Shown: one piece after another, positions 11,343 through 24,100 of the stretch
Position numbering within the stretch: position 1 is the stretch's first letter
Layout: each line of letters starts with the position of its first letter
Notes under the pieces: model-generated
Database searches by the model: none
Told to the model about the DNA's origin: nothing
Seen by the model: the letters and a program-made list of their open reading frames with translations, nothing else
Translations under genes and position numbers: made by a program
NCBI GenBank assembly: GCA_023014365.1
Contig: JAEBUN010000012.1
Span: forward strand, 930,001 to 994,000
Direction: 5' to 3'
Source: Lepiota brunneoincarnata
Lineage: Eukaryota; Basidiomycota; Agaricomycetes; Agaricales; Agaricaceae
Length of the DNA stretch: 64,000 nt

Positions 11343-12550
11343 ATGTCGTTCCACAGTCTACCTCGCGACGTTATCGACAACATCATCAAAGAGCTCACTG
11401 ATGACCGATCTACACTCGCGGCATGTAGCCTCGCCGGATGGACGCTCCTCCCGTCGTGTCGCTATACGATGTTCTCGACGGTTACAGTCGCAGACAAGAG
11501 GCTCAACGAACTGCTAGATTTGATTGATACGCCCTACTCGACGATGGGGTCAATGATCCGGCATCTGCGTATCATGACGAAGAGTGATGGTGGGAAGGGG
11601 TGGTGGGCGGGTAGCGGCTCAGTGATGAGGACCGTCTCGCCTGGGGCGATTAGATCACTTCAGGGGATCCGATATGTCCGGTTGTCGGGAGTGCCGCCAG
11701 CCTCTTCGTCTGTTTATCAGTTTTTGGGAGAGTTAAAAGGGGTGAGAGGGGTTGGCGTCGTGGACGCTGTGATCGAGTCGCCGGAGCGTTTGGTGCAGTG
11801 GATTTGTGGGCTTCCGGAGCTTGAAGAGGTTTCTGCAGCTGGGTTAGTGTGGCGGCCAGTGCCGGTGGCTGGCTTAGAGCGGTGGAGACGGGGGGATGGG
11901 TTGAGGTTGAGGGTTCCGGTACTGGATATTGATGATTGGGATCAGGTTGGGGTGATGCAGTGGCTGATGGTACAAAACCCCGTGCCGCGCGTGAAGAAAT
12001 TGCGGATTGGGTGCAAGGTGCTCCTGGATAGAGGTCGAAATGTGGATGTGGAGATTTTGAACAGGTTCCTAGAGGTTGTTGGGCCGAGCATCGAACGCGT
12101 GTGTGTGGTGTATCCAGACTCGGAGTGTGCCAGTGGTACGTATAATATGTTTCCCTCACGGTTTATCTAACCCGTTGTGGATCAGGTTGGGTGGATTTCA
12201 GCCCGTGCACGAGTGTTCGATCAATCGATGTTGAGGGTATCCGAATCGGCCCCTCAGATCGGATGACAGCCCTGGAGGGGTTCTTGGGGACGATGATAGC
12301 GCAGTGTGGGTCTCGGTTGGAAAGGATGGTGTTGACTTTGGCTGTTGAACGACGGGCTCGAAGTATTTTGGGGTATTTTGGACTGTCGGATGCAGTGCTG
12401 TTCGAGGGAATTGAGTGGAAAAGAATTGCTGGGCGAGTTGGGTGTCCGCTGGATTTAATTGTCCACGGAAGCTCTCGGTATCACCGCGGGAAGGTTGAGG
12501 AGGTGCTACGGAAAGGGTCATTTAGCAGGGTGATATTCGAAGATGTGTAG
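11343..12550 (+). CDS. F-box-like hypothetical protein
   Basis: Two exons, 11343-12135 and 12186-12550, joined across a 50-bp GT-AG intron in frame, give a 385-residue protein. The N-terminus LPRDVIDNIIKELTDD with the following CSLAGWTLLPSCR resembles the F-box-like motif common in basidiomycete families, in which it would dock to Skp1 of an SCF ubiquitin ligase. The remainder has a leucine-rich, LRR-like spacing (VRHLRI, VKKLRIG, RSIDVEG) but no clear repeat consensus. Such families are large and fast-evolving in mushrooms, and targets are unknown. The start ATG follows ACCGCC directly. The open frame of 164 codons on the other strand (10904-11398) overlaps its start and is rejected. Confidence 0.75.
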
Positions 12551-12728
12551 CGTGCGAATGTATGACATAAGGTGTGCCTCTCCAGGGTCCCACACACGGT
12601 TGTCCTGGTGTCCGCCCCGGATTTCGGGTAACTGGCTCTCTATACTGGGTTATGGCCTCTCTTGTCCTATTCCACGTAAAAATTCTGCTGGCCTGAACTG
12701 CATTCTGTTCTTTCGTCCTTCCCAATCC

Positions 12729-13000
12729 ATGTCCCTTTCACCCCCCATCCGCCGCCTTTCCACCAGCTCTACTAGCCGCCAGGAGGAACTCATTAACGCA
12801 TACGAGGCTGAAGAGGAGCGCATCATAAACGTGTTGTCTCGGAAATTGGAACAGGTGAGCATCTATGGCGCTTGCTGCCCTGCAGTGCTGAGATTTCAAA
12901 GTTGCGCGAAGAGAAAATTGGCCTCGAGAATGCCTTGGAGGCCGAGTCAGAATCACATGTGAATCGTCTCTCCCGCGAGCTCACTGCGCTGAGACTAGCC

Positions 13001-13032
<32 letters not shown>

Positions 13033-14102
13033 GCACTCGCATTGGGGCAGGGGCTCGGCGAGCAACGGGGTGGCGAGCGTGAGCACTTCCCCCGAGGCGA
13101 GGTTCGGGGTTCGCCCGTTCATGTCTCCCCCTGACCCCGCAGAACCAGATTTTGAGACGATGTTGGAGGCCCTTAGAAGGGAAAATGAGCAGCTCAGGAG
13201 TAGACTCGTCACCGCCGAGAGGAATTATATTCGTGTCCATCGCATGAATGAGATATATCGCGAGGAGCTCATAGAACACAGGCGACGGGTTCGTGTCCCG
13301 CTTTGTATACCAATTTCATCATACTGACGTCTGAGCGCAGTTGGGCTTGTCTGTAGATAATTTAATTGGTCTCTCTTCCGACCCTTTGTCTCAGCCAACA
13401 CATCATCGAACAGGCTCGCTCTCAAGTGCCGCTTCCCCAACGACGTCGGTTATCCATTACCCTTCGACTGCTGTTTCCTCACGAGTACCCACGAATGGCG
13501 TCCCTATACCACGCCCGTCGTCGCAAATACATCGGCCCATTCATAACAACCTCTCCGAAAGCAATACACCGTTCTCGCACTCGCCGTCGTCCGCCGAGTC
13601 TCCCTTTCCCTTTTCACCCCTCACCTCCACAGGCCCTGCCAGCTATATCAGCACCAATACCAATTTGACAAGTCCTGCTTCCCCAAATTTCTTGACCGCA
13701 CAGGATACCGTGGTAGCTTCTCAGAGCCTCTCGTATCCCTCGGTACCACCTCCCTCCCTGGCCTCTTCCATCGGTTCACCTACGACATCGTTGCATACAC
13801 ATTACGGAGACCGCCCGCACTCACCTGTTGAGCCCTTGAGCAGACGGAATTCCCTGGCAAGAAGAGGGAGCACCAGCAGAGCTGCTGAGACGGGGAATCT
13901 TCGGAATCCCAGCACGAGTACTTCCACGGCACATCGTGTGAGCGTCGAACGTGGGGGAAGGATCGCAGAGACAGGCACATTGATGTCGAGGAGTCGTGCT
14001 GGGAGCCATTCGGTCGCCACCACAGCAACAGACGGCCATACCGCGAATCGCCTCCACGGCTTCGGCGGCAACAGGGTTGGCTTCCTTGACTCTGAAAATT
14101 AG
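12729..14102 (+). CDS. CCDC6-like coiled-coil protein (DUF2046 type)
   Basis: Three exons (12729-12854, 12902-13288, 13341-14102) with introns of 47 and 52 bp give 424 residues. Residues about 15-70 carry the pattern YEAEEERIINVLSRKLEQ then LREEKIGLENALEAESESHV, which closely follows the repeated coiled-coil signature of CCDC6. A run of 11 glutamines (about 13006-13034) follows, then a second coiled coil ending at ELIEHRRR. The last 250 residues are Ser/Pro/Thr-rich and disordered with RRNSLARRGSTSR-like sites that could be phosphorylated. Human CCDC6 acts in checkpoint signalling; the fungal role is not known and I infer nothing beyond the family. Intron 1 is short but has a usable CTGAG branch sequence. 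Confidence 0.75.
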
Positions 14103-14566
14103 AATCGCAGAACAGAACCATCACACAAGGCGACAGTTAGTTTGTCTCTTTATCTTGAGCTATGACTTACTGTAAATTATAATGGTCAGAGAGAAATATA
14201 ATGGGCTATGCTTCCTCGGCGCGTGGGTCCGAATCACAATGAGTTGCTTTGTCTGCCGGGGCCTACTCCTTCCACGTAACCCGACGTCAGACAATGCGGG
14301 GCGCCGAGGAGTGTTCACGCCGCTTAGCGTGGAGGCTGTGGTGAGTGAAAATGATTGGACCCAAATTGGCAATGCGGGAGTCGCGAGGAGCGGGAGCACT
14401 TGCCTGTTTTGGGAATGGGCGCATCACGTGCCGGCGCGTTCCCAGGGTTCCCCGACGGGCCGAAGCGCCGAAGCATCTCTGATTGGCTGATCCGGTCTAT
14501 TGTTCGCCCAAATTGCCCAAATGATATTGCCGAAGGCGCCACTCCCGGAAAAGTGACTCGAGGTGA

Positions 14567-14583
14567 CAGCAGGGGTATATAAG
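14567..14583 (+). promoter_or_regulatory. TATA box and AGGGG motif upstream of the Hsp20 gene
   Basis: GTATATAAGG at 14575-14584 is 40 bp before the ATG, directly preceded by AGGGG, the core of the fungal stress-response element. I looked for regular GAA/TTC heat-shock elements between 14280 and 14570 and found TTC and GAA triplets but none with the canonical spacing. Confidence 0.5.
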
Positions 14584-14622
14584 GCTGGCAACTCGCCTGA
14601 TCTCGCTTCATGGTCAACCACC

Positions 14623-15971
14623 ATGTCATATCCGTACGGTCAATTTACTGGTGAAAATTATTCCACCCCTCCAACCCCCCATGATTTCCCCCAGTGGGAG
14701 ACCGTAGAGCATGAACAACAACTTCAACAATCTCAACACTCGCAAGAGCATACGCCAACAAACCCTACGCCGACTTTTCAGCTTATTCACCTTGAAGACA
14801 CGCCGCTTGATCCAAACCAATCTCCCGAAACGGGGATACGTGATGATACACCAATCCATCTCCACCATGTCCAGAGTATCCCTCCCATAGACGGAAGGTT
14901 AGATATCTTAGGGAAAGACACTTTCGAATCGTTGAAACATGTTGATCTCCTCGGCAGCAGCAGCAGTGCCAGTGGTGCACCCAAACCTCATGTTCAGGGA
15001 GCCAGTAGTTCAACTACGGCTACTTCTATGGCTCTGCGTTCTGCGCGCTCGACGCGGCAACATCAGCGGACGCTGCACCCGTATCAGCGACCGCAGAGCG
15101 CAACGGGAGGTCCTTCTACTGTTGCTGCAGCTGGACCGAGTCGGTCAATGCCGATGAGAGAGGGCCCAATGCCTTTGCGATTTGTTCACCATAACTTGAA
15201 TCCCTCGGTGCCTGCTTCAAGTGTTCCTTCTGCTATACCCTCACCCGCGAGTGCGCCTGGTCGTATGGGGGGTATTGGCTCCGTCGCGAGGTGCGTTGGG
15301 CACCTCTCTCCGGATGATGTGTGATTTTTTATTCTGGTTTTTGCAGCTCGCCTGTAACTCAACTTCACTCGACGCTATTCAATACCTCGCCGCGTATACC
15401 CGACAACCCGCCATCATCAAGCACACCACCGCGCAAAAAGTTTCTCATCCGGACAGATGTCAATTATGACCTCGAGACGCACATTCTTACCGCCGTGCTC
15501 GAGCTCCCCGGTGTGAAAAAGCAAGACGTGAGAGTGACGCTCTCGACGTGTTTTTATAACCGGGTGAGACAGTTGACCGTGTCGGGGACGTCGTACCCGA
15601 CCTTCCCTGTTCCGCCGCTTGCTACTGCGGCGAGTATGAGTCTCGCGGGGGTTGGTGATCATACCGTCCGAGAAAGGCGTTTTGGGGACTTTATGAGGAC
15701 GTTTCCAGTTCCGAATCATTTGAAAGTGCGTGAGCAAGCCTTTTTTTTTTTCCCTCTCGATCTCTTTCTCTCCCTGCGTTGCGTGATTTTTCTGCTCTTG
15801 TGTGATTGTGTGAGATTTTAATGTCTGGTCGCTCTTGGCTTTTTTTTTTTGGTTGGTTTTTTGCAGCGTGAAGACGTGGATGCCAGGTTGCAAGATGGCG
15901 TATTGACACTCAAGATACCCTGTGGACCTCCTGCGGAGGTGCAAGACCCCCAAGAAGTGACGGTCAAATGA
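14623..15971 (+). CDS. Hsp20/alpha-crystallin small heat-shock protein with long N-terminal extension
   Basis: Exons 14623-15290, 15347-15725 and 15867-15971 join in frame to 383 residues. The C-terminal 125 residues are an alpha-crystallin domain: KKFLIRTDVNYDLETHILTA starts the first strands, LELPGVKKQDVRVTLS follows, RRFGDFMRTFPVP precedes the last exon, and DARLQDGVLTLKIP is the family's signature near the end. The usual A-x-x-x-n-G-V-L motif is therefore present as RLQDGVLTL. The first 250 residues are disordered, rich in Gln, Ser, Pro and His, far longer than the 20-60 residues common in small heat-shock proteins. It should act as an ATP-independent holdase. Intron 2 contains long T runs. 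The TATA box and AGGGG just upstream fit stress induction, which is inference. Confidence 0.88.
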
Positions 15972-17672
15972 ATGAAGATCCGAGGACGATGTTTTTTTTT
16001 CGCTTTTTCGTTTTCTCAGCAAGTTTTCGACAGCATTCCGACAATTGATACCGAATAGAACGCAAGAGATACCGCAGATACAAACACGACCATGAGAATC
16101 GGGACTTTGGTAGGAAGTCGCGTGGGTTCGCGTATCGTAAGAGTTAACAAAAAAAAGGGCTATATCGTTTCCTCTCTCTTTTCTCTCCCTCCCACCTCGC
16201 ATTCACTCCGCTCATCCAAATCAACATACCTCCAATTTATACATTCTCCTCACTTTTTTGCTGCTTGTACTGTATCATACGAACCCCTCCTCCCTCTCCT
16301 CCCCATGGACGCCGAGTCGCATCATCATCCCCCATTCCGTATATTATTATTGTCTTTTTTTTTTCTGCCTTGTTGGTTCCTTGATTTTATCCTGCCTCCC
16401 ACCATTCCCCACTAAACACGTATTATACCAGTTCCTCTCTAGTGTTCTGTTACCCCTTCTCCGGTCCGGGCCTTTCCAAAGTTGACAACTCCCTCCTTCC
16501 CCGTGCTTGCTGTTTGCTTACTTTATTGATTCCCGTTATACGTACTGCCGAGCCGCTTTCTGCTATATTGTCGTTATACAATACCTAGCTCTGATATTTA
16601 TTGTTCTTCTGCCGCCGCGCACGTCAAGGAGAGGAAGAGACGAGAGGGTAGAATGGCTAGGTAACGACTTTCGAGTGCTTCGGATGCTGGAGATTTTACT
16701 GGTTTTGAGGGTCGGTCTAGCTTGGCTTGGTTCGGGGAATGGAAACACCAATTACTTTTCAGCTTTGCTAACGTGGGACCGCTTATCATTATCTTTGGTG
16801 ATATATGTAGACCAACGACTTAGCCATTCACAATTTCCTTTCATGATACGTTGATATAGCATCGCACTTTCTTGTTACCATGGTTTTTGAATTTACGACT
16901 ACTGTGTCATGCACAAGTATGAGAAGCAAGGCGGTCCGATGGTAAAGTGTCGCGCGTTAACTCGTTACACTGTTCGCGAATGGGACTCGACGTACCACAG
17001 AGCCTCGCGCAACTTGTGATTTATACTTGTTGGCTAACTGCACCCATTCCAATTGCCATGTGTCAGGATCGCGTCTCAAGAACAGCAGGGGCAGGCTCTT
17101 ACCCAGCCACTAGTGCGTGGAACTTTCCTAACGGGAGGCGTGGCCAAACAAACAAAAGAAACGACAGGTTCGAAACTTGGAGCCTGGAGGCTCGAGCGCA
17201 GCGGCCCCGAGGGACCTTGTCCATCCCACGATCTATGACATAATATAAACCCCTACAACTTATCAAAAACCAAAGAAATCGAATATAATTAAATGTGTGG
17301 ACCGACGATTGAGCTGTCACAGCACTACCTTCATCCTCTTCCGGTCCCCTTACACTCGATGCTCCAATTTGTTGATATTGTGTCCCCTTGGTCCCCCCTT
17401 TTACTCGCAAGCTCTCGTCCCTGAACCAAGAGATACTGAAGGTGTACCCAATTGCTGGGGCATCGCTGGACACTGATGACACGGTAGCTAGGGAGGAAGT
17501 AGTGACATAAACCCCTGCCTGAATTGCCCTATAGCCAGGCTACTCTCAGCTGCGGCTTGCCCTTGCGTTAAAAATAGTGAACGTTTATATTACGTCATAG
17601 ACCGTGGGACTGAGGCCTTCCCGGCCCGTAGGGCCACAACACAGCGATGTAGCCTGCAGCAAGAGAGGAATC
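15972..17672 (+). other. Intergenic stretch, 1.7 kb
   Basis: Pyrimidine-rich sequence (16150-16500) follows the Hsp20 stop, then mixed sequence. Open frames here are short and low in complexity; I find no domain, RNA gene or repeat that I can support. The last 150 bp are probably the promoter and leader of the aminopeptidase gene. Confidence 0.55.
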
Positions 17673-20600
17673 ATGTGGAGATGTACCCATGTTTGGTTAG
17701 CTACTGTCTCTCGTTGCTCTGTTCCTCCCACTGCTCTATACCCTACCTCGCGGTTTGCGTTTTCCTTTAGCAGTTTATCAAGAAGAGCATTCTCCTGCGC
17801 TGCTATTACGGATACGGAGATGGGTGCCAAAGGAACGCATAGGGTCAATACGACGGCGCGATTGCAGGATATCAGGAAGTTGATGGGGCAGGATGGGGTA
17901 GGTGTCGATGCATTTGTGGTGCCGAGCGAGGATCAGCGTGCGTGCTGAGAGGTTCTCTCGCCCTCCTTGATGTTGCTTCTGACGGCTGTGTAGATTCGAG
18001 TGAGTATCTCGCGGCTTGTGATCAAAGAAGGGCCTATATCTCTGGATTCAATGGGTCTGCTGGTACGTGTTGTCCGGTGTCTATGGTAAAAGAGAGGGCT
18101 AATGTTCGGACAGGATGTGCGATTGTGACATTGAAGGATGCGTATTTGTTTACCGATGGCAGGTATTTCTTGCAAGCGGATAAGCAGCTGGACTCGTTAG
18201 TCGGGTTATGTCGCATCGAGGACGTGCCTATAATGACTGAATATCGTTAGGAATTGGACTCTGATGAAGCAAGGTTTGCCAGGTGTGTCCGAGACCAGTT
18301 CCTCCTGCCGTCCAAAGTCTGATGGTCTGATAGATGTTCCGACGTGGCAGGAGTTCCTGTACAAGGTGACTCAATACAATTCCATGGATAGACCAGTACT
18401 CATGAGTGTTGGGATGGGTAGAAATTGCCCAAGGATAGCAAAATCGGAGTTGATGCCACGCTGATCTCTGCTCGTGCGTTTCCTTATCACTTGTTCCACT
18501 CAAACCTTCCGGGTCTCACATACCCGATCAACAGTGGACGCTGAATCACTTAACAAAAACCTGGAACCCCTAGGTTCCAAGCTTGTACATGTCGACCGAA
18601 ACCTCGTAGACGAGATCTGGTCCGATCGCCCAGCAAGACCACAGAATATTGTCATCCACCTGGACGAAAGATATTCCGGTAATGCTGTTATCCTTCCCCC
18701 CGTCCTCAAGTTTGACTTGACTGAGGAAGTTGTGTAGGCCAGTCCGCTGCAGAAAAGATCGAAAAGGTCAGGGAAGAGTTGAAGAAGAAGAAAGCAAAGG
18801 GAGTCGTGGTGACCATGTTGGATGAGGTTGCTTGGTTGTTCAATCTTCGTGGGACGGATATTGAATATAACCCAGGTACGCTCATATGTCAGTTGATACG
18901 TGCCATCTGCCTGAGTTTTGTCAAGTGTTCTTTTCTTATGCGATTGTGACCGAGAACACAGTTAGTCTGTTTGCTAATGGGAACCAACTCGGGGAAGAAG
19001 CACACAAGTACCTTGATGGGGTAGTGGATACACTACCTTACGAGTCATTCCTCCCCCATTTGAAAGACTTGGCGAACGAGTTGCAACTCGATAAGGAGAA
19101 TGTAAATATCTAACGATTTTCTGCCTCTGTTTCTCACTCACGGAACCCCGGTAGAAAATTTGGATTGGAGATAAGGCCTCTCTCGCTGTAGCTGAGGCAA
19201 TCGGCAAGGTACCGTTCCTGACTACCCATTCTCGTCACTCACTTATACTCATTCGCCCGTCACCGTGACTGACAGGATCGCTACTTCATTGCCCGTTCTC
19301 CAGTCAACGACCTCAAAGCGATCAAGAACGCCGTCGAACTGGAGGGCTTTAGGCAATCCCATATCCGAGACGGAGTTGCTCTCGCAAGGTACTTTGCGTG
19401 GCTTGAAGAACAACTCGAGAACGGCGTCGCGTTAAATGAGAGTCAGGGTGCTGATCAGTTGGAGAAGTTCCGTTCGTGAGTGTTCTGATTCTCCAAGCCC
19501 TCTGATGTCTCTAGTGAGGTTGATGCGTACGTAAAGGGAGCTGGATCTTTTCAAAGGACTTTCGTTTAACACGATTTCGTCAACTGGTCCGAATGGAGGT
19601 GGGTTGGTTTGGTTTCGAGGAACCTTGTGCTCAACCAGTACCTTCAGCTATTATCCATTATTCGCCGGATCCGGAGGACTGTGCGATTATAAAGCAAGAT
19701 CAGGTATAGAGTTTGTTGTTTTAAGGAATTCTACGATTTAAACCACACCTTTAGATATACCTGTGCGACTCTGGAGGTTTGCTAGCTCTGATAAATGTCA
19801 CTGCCCGCGCTGATAGTTGATGGTGCAGCTCAATTCATGGACGGAACGACGGACGTCACACGAACCTGGGTAAAGCTCATATAATTCTCTCATCAGGGGA
19901 TGTCTATAAGTTGACGTGACTACTATTAGCACTTTGGAACTCCTACTGCGGAGGAGAAACGTTCATTTACACGAGTGCTACAAGGACATATTGCCATCGA
20001 TACCGCCGTATTCCCGGCCGGTACTACTGGTTTCGCGATGTGGGTTAGATTCCTTGAAGAGAGTTTGGATGAATCTGATGTCTATACAGTGATTCATGGG
20101 CACGGAGGTATCTCTGGATTGATGGACTTGGTGAGTTATATAAGTAACCCGATATTCTAAGAAGATCTGACATCGCGTCTTTACAGACTACCGGTACGAT
20201 GAGCATGCGTCCTCTTACGACATTCTGAGACCTGATTCGATATAGACATGGAACTGGACACGGCGTCGGCCACTATTTGAACGTCCACGAAGGCCCCCAC
20301 GGCATTGGAATGCGGATTGGTGAGGACTGAGAATACCCAGACCTGACAGAATCTGCCTGACCTCTCAGTTAGCTTATAACAGCGCCCCACTGAAAGCTGG
20401 TATGACCGTCTCGAATGAGCCTGGATACTACGAAGATGGAAAATATGGTGTTCGGATTGAGAATATCGTTCTGGTGCGAGAAGTCAAGACACCGAACAAT
20501 TTTGGGGATAAGGGGTACCTTGGCTTCGAGCACGTTACACTGTAAGCATCACATTTCGAGTTTACCCTGAGACCCTGATCTGAAATTCATGTATTGTATA

Positions 20601-20764
20601 GATGCCCCATCCACAGGAAGCTGATTGACACAAGCATACTAAACGATGAGGAGAAGAAGTGGGTGAACGACTATCATGCAGAGACCTGGGATAAGGTATC
20701 ACCACTGTTGCAGCATGACAAGAGAGCACTTGAGTGGCTGAGGAGAGAGACTTTACCTCTGTAA
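17673..20764 (+). CDS. Xaa-Pro aminopeptidase (aminopeptidase P, M24B), probably with mitochondrial presequence
   Basis: Cleaves the first residue from peptides with proline at position two. The metal-binding set of M24B is visible: CDSGAQF and [10 protein letters not shown] (two Asp), [11 protein letters not shown] (His), NEPGYY (Glu) and GFEHVTL (Glu). The N-terminal creatinase-like domain begins about residue 50 with DIRKLM and has GFNGSAG and [10 protein letters not shown] dozen or more short introns join in frame. The join near 20035-20220 looked broken at first, but splicing GCGAT to TGATTC restores the expected [19 protein letters not shown]. The chosen ATG gives a 45-residue leader rich in Arg, Ser and Phe with almost no acidic residue, as in mitochondrial targeting; an in-frame ATG at 17820 would give a cytosolic form. 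An ATG at 17604 is also in frame. Confidence 0.9.
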
Positions 20765-21101
20765 AGTAATTTCATAAATGTTGATGAAACTAGTGTCGCG
20801 GAGTTGAAATACGAGCATTGATTGACAGACTTATCTATATTATCCCCATCATGCGTTGATGCATCGTGGATCGAGAACACAATCTGGCTGAATCTGACTG
20901 TCCTTTTACTCGGCCAGTGTCAGCGTCAACGAGGACATGATGGAGTCATTTTTACGTTTGGGCGCCGGGGTTGCTGCTGTATTTGTTTGTGTACACACAC
21001 CGGAGTCAGACTCGGCGGCCTCACTACGCATACAACACGCGTCTCCCCTCTTCACCAATCACTTTACTCACCACTAATTGGTCTATAAACTTGCATTTGG
21101 C

Positions 21102-24100
21102 ATGCCTTTGCCTCCCGCATATTGTCGCTACATTCTCGTTGGCGACTGTCCATGGGGAGACGGATGTAAATTTAGACACGACATCGTCGGATGTTCGTGT
21201 GGGCTGGCGGTCCAACTTGAAAATTTGAGGCCACACAGGGGAGGAAAACGGCATCGGCAGTTACTCGCAGAGCTGCAGGCGAGGAGGGAAGGAGAAGGTT
21301 TGAGGAAGGGTGGCATACCTGTGGGTATTTTCTCTTTTTCGTTCTCTTTGTCTACCTGAAAGAACCCGGTACTGATTGGCTTTTTAACTTCGTTCTTTGT
21401 ATTCGACAACCCTGCACACCCTCCCTTGCTCTCATTATTCCTGCTTGTGTTTTGGGCTCACCATGATAATGATTACTATGGCAATTTCAGCTTGCGCCAC
21501 ACATGCAAGCTCATGGCGACGACCATGAGGATACAACGCGTTGTCAGACGTGTAGGAAATTTATCCTAGCATCTCAGTCTGATGCGCATTTGGCCAAACA
21601 TGAACAACAACAGCGAATGCAGGAGATTCAGCATGGGATTATAGAGAATGAACAAGACAAGGGGGGTATCGAGGTAAACTGGAAGGGTGGGGTTGATTTT
21701 CGGGTCGTGCATCAAGATACGATCGTGGAAGCAGAACTCCAGGTGGTTAATACTTCGAAAACCGTTGCGCTCCAGACCTGTCGGGCTGGTGGGAAGGGTG
21801 TCAAGGAGCAGGATAAGTTGTGCGTTTTCCGAACGTCATTCACTTTGCTGGATATCTTCCTGATTCTAAAATATAACCTTTGGTAGCTTTGTTGCACGTC
21901 TGAAAGGCAAATCCAAGCTTGTACACCCCAATACCCCACGTACTATCGAAGTTCGCTTCGTCGCCTCTGACCCAGGGCGATACGAAGATACTCTCGAACT
22001 TGTCTTCGCGGAACTTCAACCACGAAGCACATTCCTGATCACTCGCAAGCTTCTCGCAACAGTCGGAGACCCGGAGGACCATGAGCGCCTCAAGCCCGAG
22101 GCTACCTACGTTCGGAGCAAAGGACCGCCGATCGACTTCGCAGGAAGGGTTGTTCCGACCACTTGGCCTCCGGAGTGGACAAAGACAAAGTGGGCGGAGA
22201 GGTTGCCTGCGTATGATGTACCGCCCTACGTGATCGAGGCCGCCTTCGGGAAAAATGCCAAGCATGCAGTGCAGAATGTGAGGAGATTGATGCCGGCCGT
22301 GTTCAACACCCAGTCATACGGGACCTGGTTCCAGTATTTATTGAATGTGGAAGAGGAACAGATGAAGTAGGTATTTGTAAGATCTGACTCGATGAGTGAA
22401 TGCTGAACATTTGAACTTGGGCTTGTAGGCAGGACCTCATGGCATATGCGCTTACTGATGTAGAACTCAAGGCTGATTATCCAAGATACAGGTAAGTTTG
22501 TTTGGTCTTTTAATACAGGGTTCAGCTCAACGACTTACTCCCCAGCCTGGAAGTCAAAGGCCTGGCCGAGGGCCGGCCATCCGTTCTCGTAGGCGACTAC
22601 ATCCTTGTGAGCCATGTAGGCGAGGGCCAGGATGGACAGGAAAGAACATGGTATCAAGGACGTGTCCACAAAGTGCTCCTCGACAGGGTTAGCCTGCGCT
22701 TTCGTGATGGCTTTAGCATCTACCGAGGTTCGAAATTCGATGTCCAATTCGTATTCAACCGAATTTCGTACCGTCGGATGTACCACATCCTGAGGAACAG
22801 TTTTGGCCCTAAGAGGCTACTGTTCCCTGGTCCTGAGCATGTTCAGGGTGCTCGGAGACCCACGACAAACCAGAAAGAGGATTTAGTTCTGTGCAACCGG
22901 CAGCTCGAGGGGGACGATGAACAGTTGGAAGCTATTGCTGCAATTTGCAACATGAGCCCGGGGAGCGTCCCTTTTATTGTCTTTGGCCCGTTAGTGCCTT
23001 TCCTTTCTTTTCCTCACCTAGCCCCTAATTGATTCCTATTCCCAGCCCAGGAACCGGCAAAACCGTCACCGTTGTTGAGGCAATGCAACAGATCCTCAGC
23101 TCAAATCCCAATGCACGCATTCTCGCCTGTGCACCCAGCAACTCTGCTGCAGATCTCATTGCCCAGAAGCTGATCAATCTTGGCCCGTCAACCCTCTTTC
23201 GGCTCAATTCTATCACACGAAGCAGGGACGATCTTCCGGAGACTCTCAAAAGGTTCTCTCTTATCAATGACAACTCGGTCTTTGCGGTCCCTCAGCCAGA
23301 AATCCTGGCCAAATACCGTGTAGTTGTATCCACGTGCCTTTCTGGTGGTATTCCAGCGAGTCTGGGGCTGAGGCGTGGACATTTTAGTCACATCTTCATC
23401 GATGAAGCGGGCCAGGGCAAGGAGCCAGAGGTGATGGTGCCTATCAAGAGCATTGCAGAGAAGGACACAAATATCGTGCTTGCAGGAGATCATCAGCAAC
23501 TAGGGCCAATCGTGCACTCAGGCACTGCGAGGACATTGGGTCTGGGTACAAGTTACCTTGCGAGGTTGATGGGAATGGAGATCTATGGCATTGAGGGGGA
23601 AAGGAAAGGCCCCGGAGGAAGGGGTATCACGTTTGTCGACTTTATTTTTTCCACTCATTGAATGGTTGCTAAAGTACTGTTTTTTATTTAGCATCGTCAA
23701 GTTGGTTAAGAACTTCCGTTCACACCCATCCATTCTTCACTACCCCAATGAACAGTTTTACAAGTCGGAGTTGCAGTCCTGTGGAGACTCTGCTATGGTC
23801 CGGAGTCTCGAGAACGCCGAGGATTTGCCGAGGAAAGGCTTCCCAATAATTTTCCATGGAATTGTTGGCAAAGACGATAGGGAGAAGTCGTCACCTTCAT
23901 TTTTCAATATCGATGAAGCGACTCTGGTGAGGAAGTATTGTGAGTCATTAATCAATAACCGAAAGACTGGTATCCGTGAGCTCCTTTCTTCCTTTTCCTT
24001 GGTAAATCCAGCTAACCGGTCTATGACAGGTGCGGAACATATTGGTGTTATCACGCCATATTACGCGCAGAGGTGCAAGATCTTGAATTCACTCCGCCGC

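Noticed and set aside
10904..11398. Open frame of 164 codons on the minus strand
   Set aside because: It overlaps the start of the F-box-like gene on the other strand, has no recognisable domain and no splice partners.
12823..13212. Minus-strand frame with a run of cysteines
   Set aside because: The run is the antisense of the CAG repeat that encodes polyglutamine in the CCDC6-like gene.
15417..16202. Open frame of 261 codons on the minus strand
   Set aside because: It is antisense to the Hsp20 exons and its Lys/Arg/Glu-rich composition comes from the pyrimidine-rich introns of that gene.
20035..20220. Apparent loss of the catalytic region in the aminopeptidase gene
   Set aside because: Two alternative-looking frames disappear when the intron is taken from GTGGGT to TACAG; the expected motif is then restored, followed by two more short introns.
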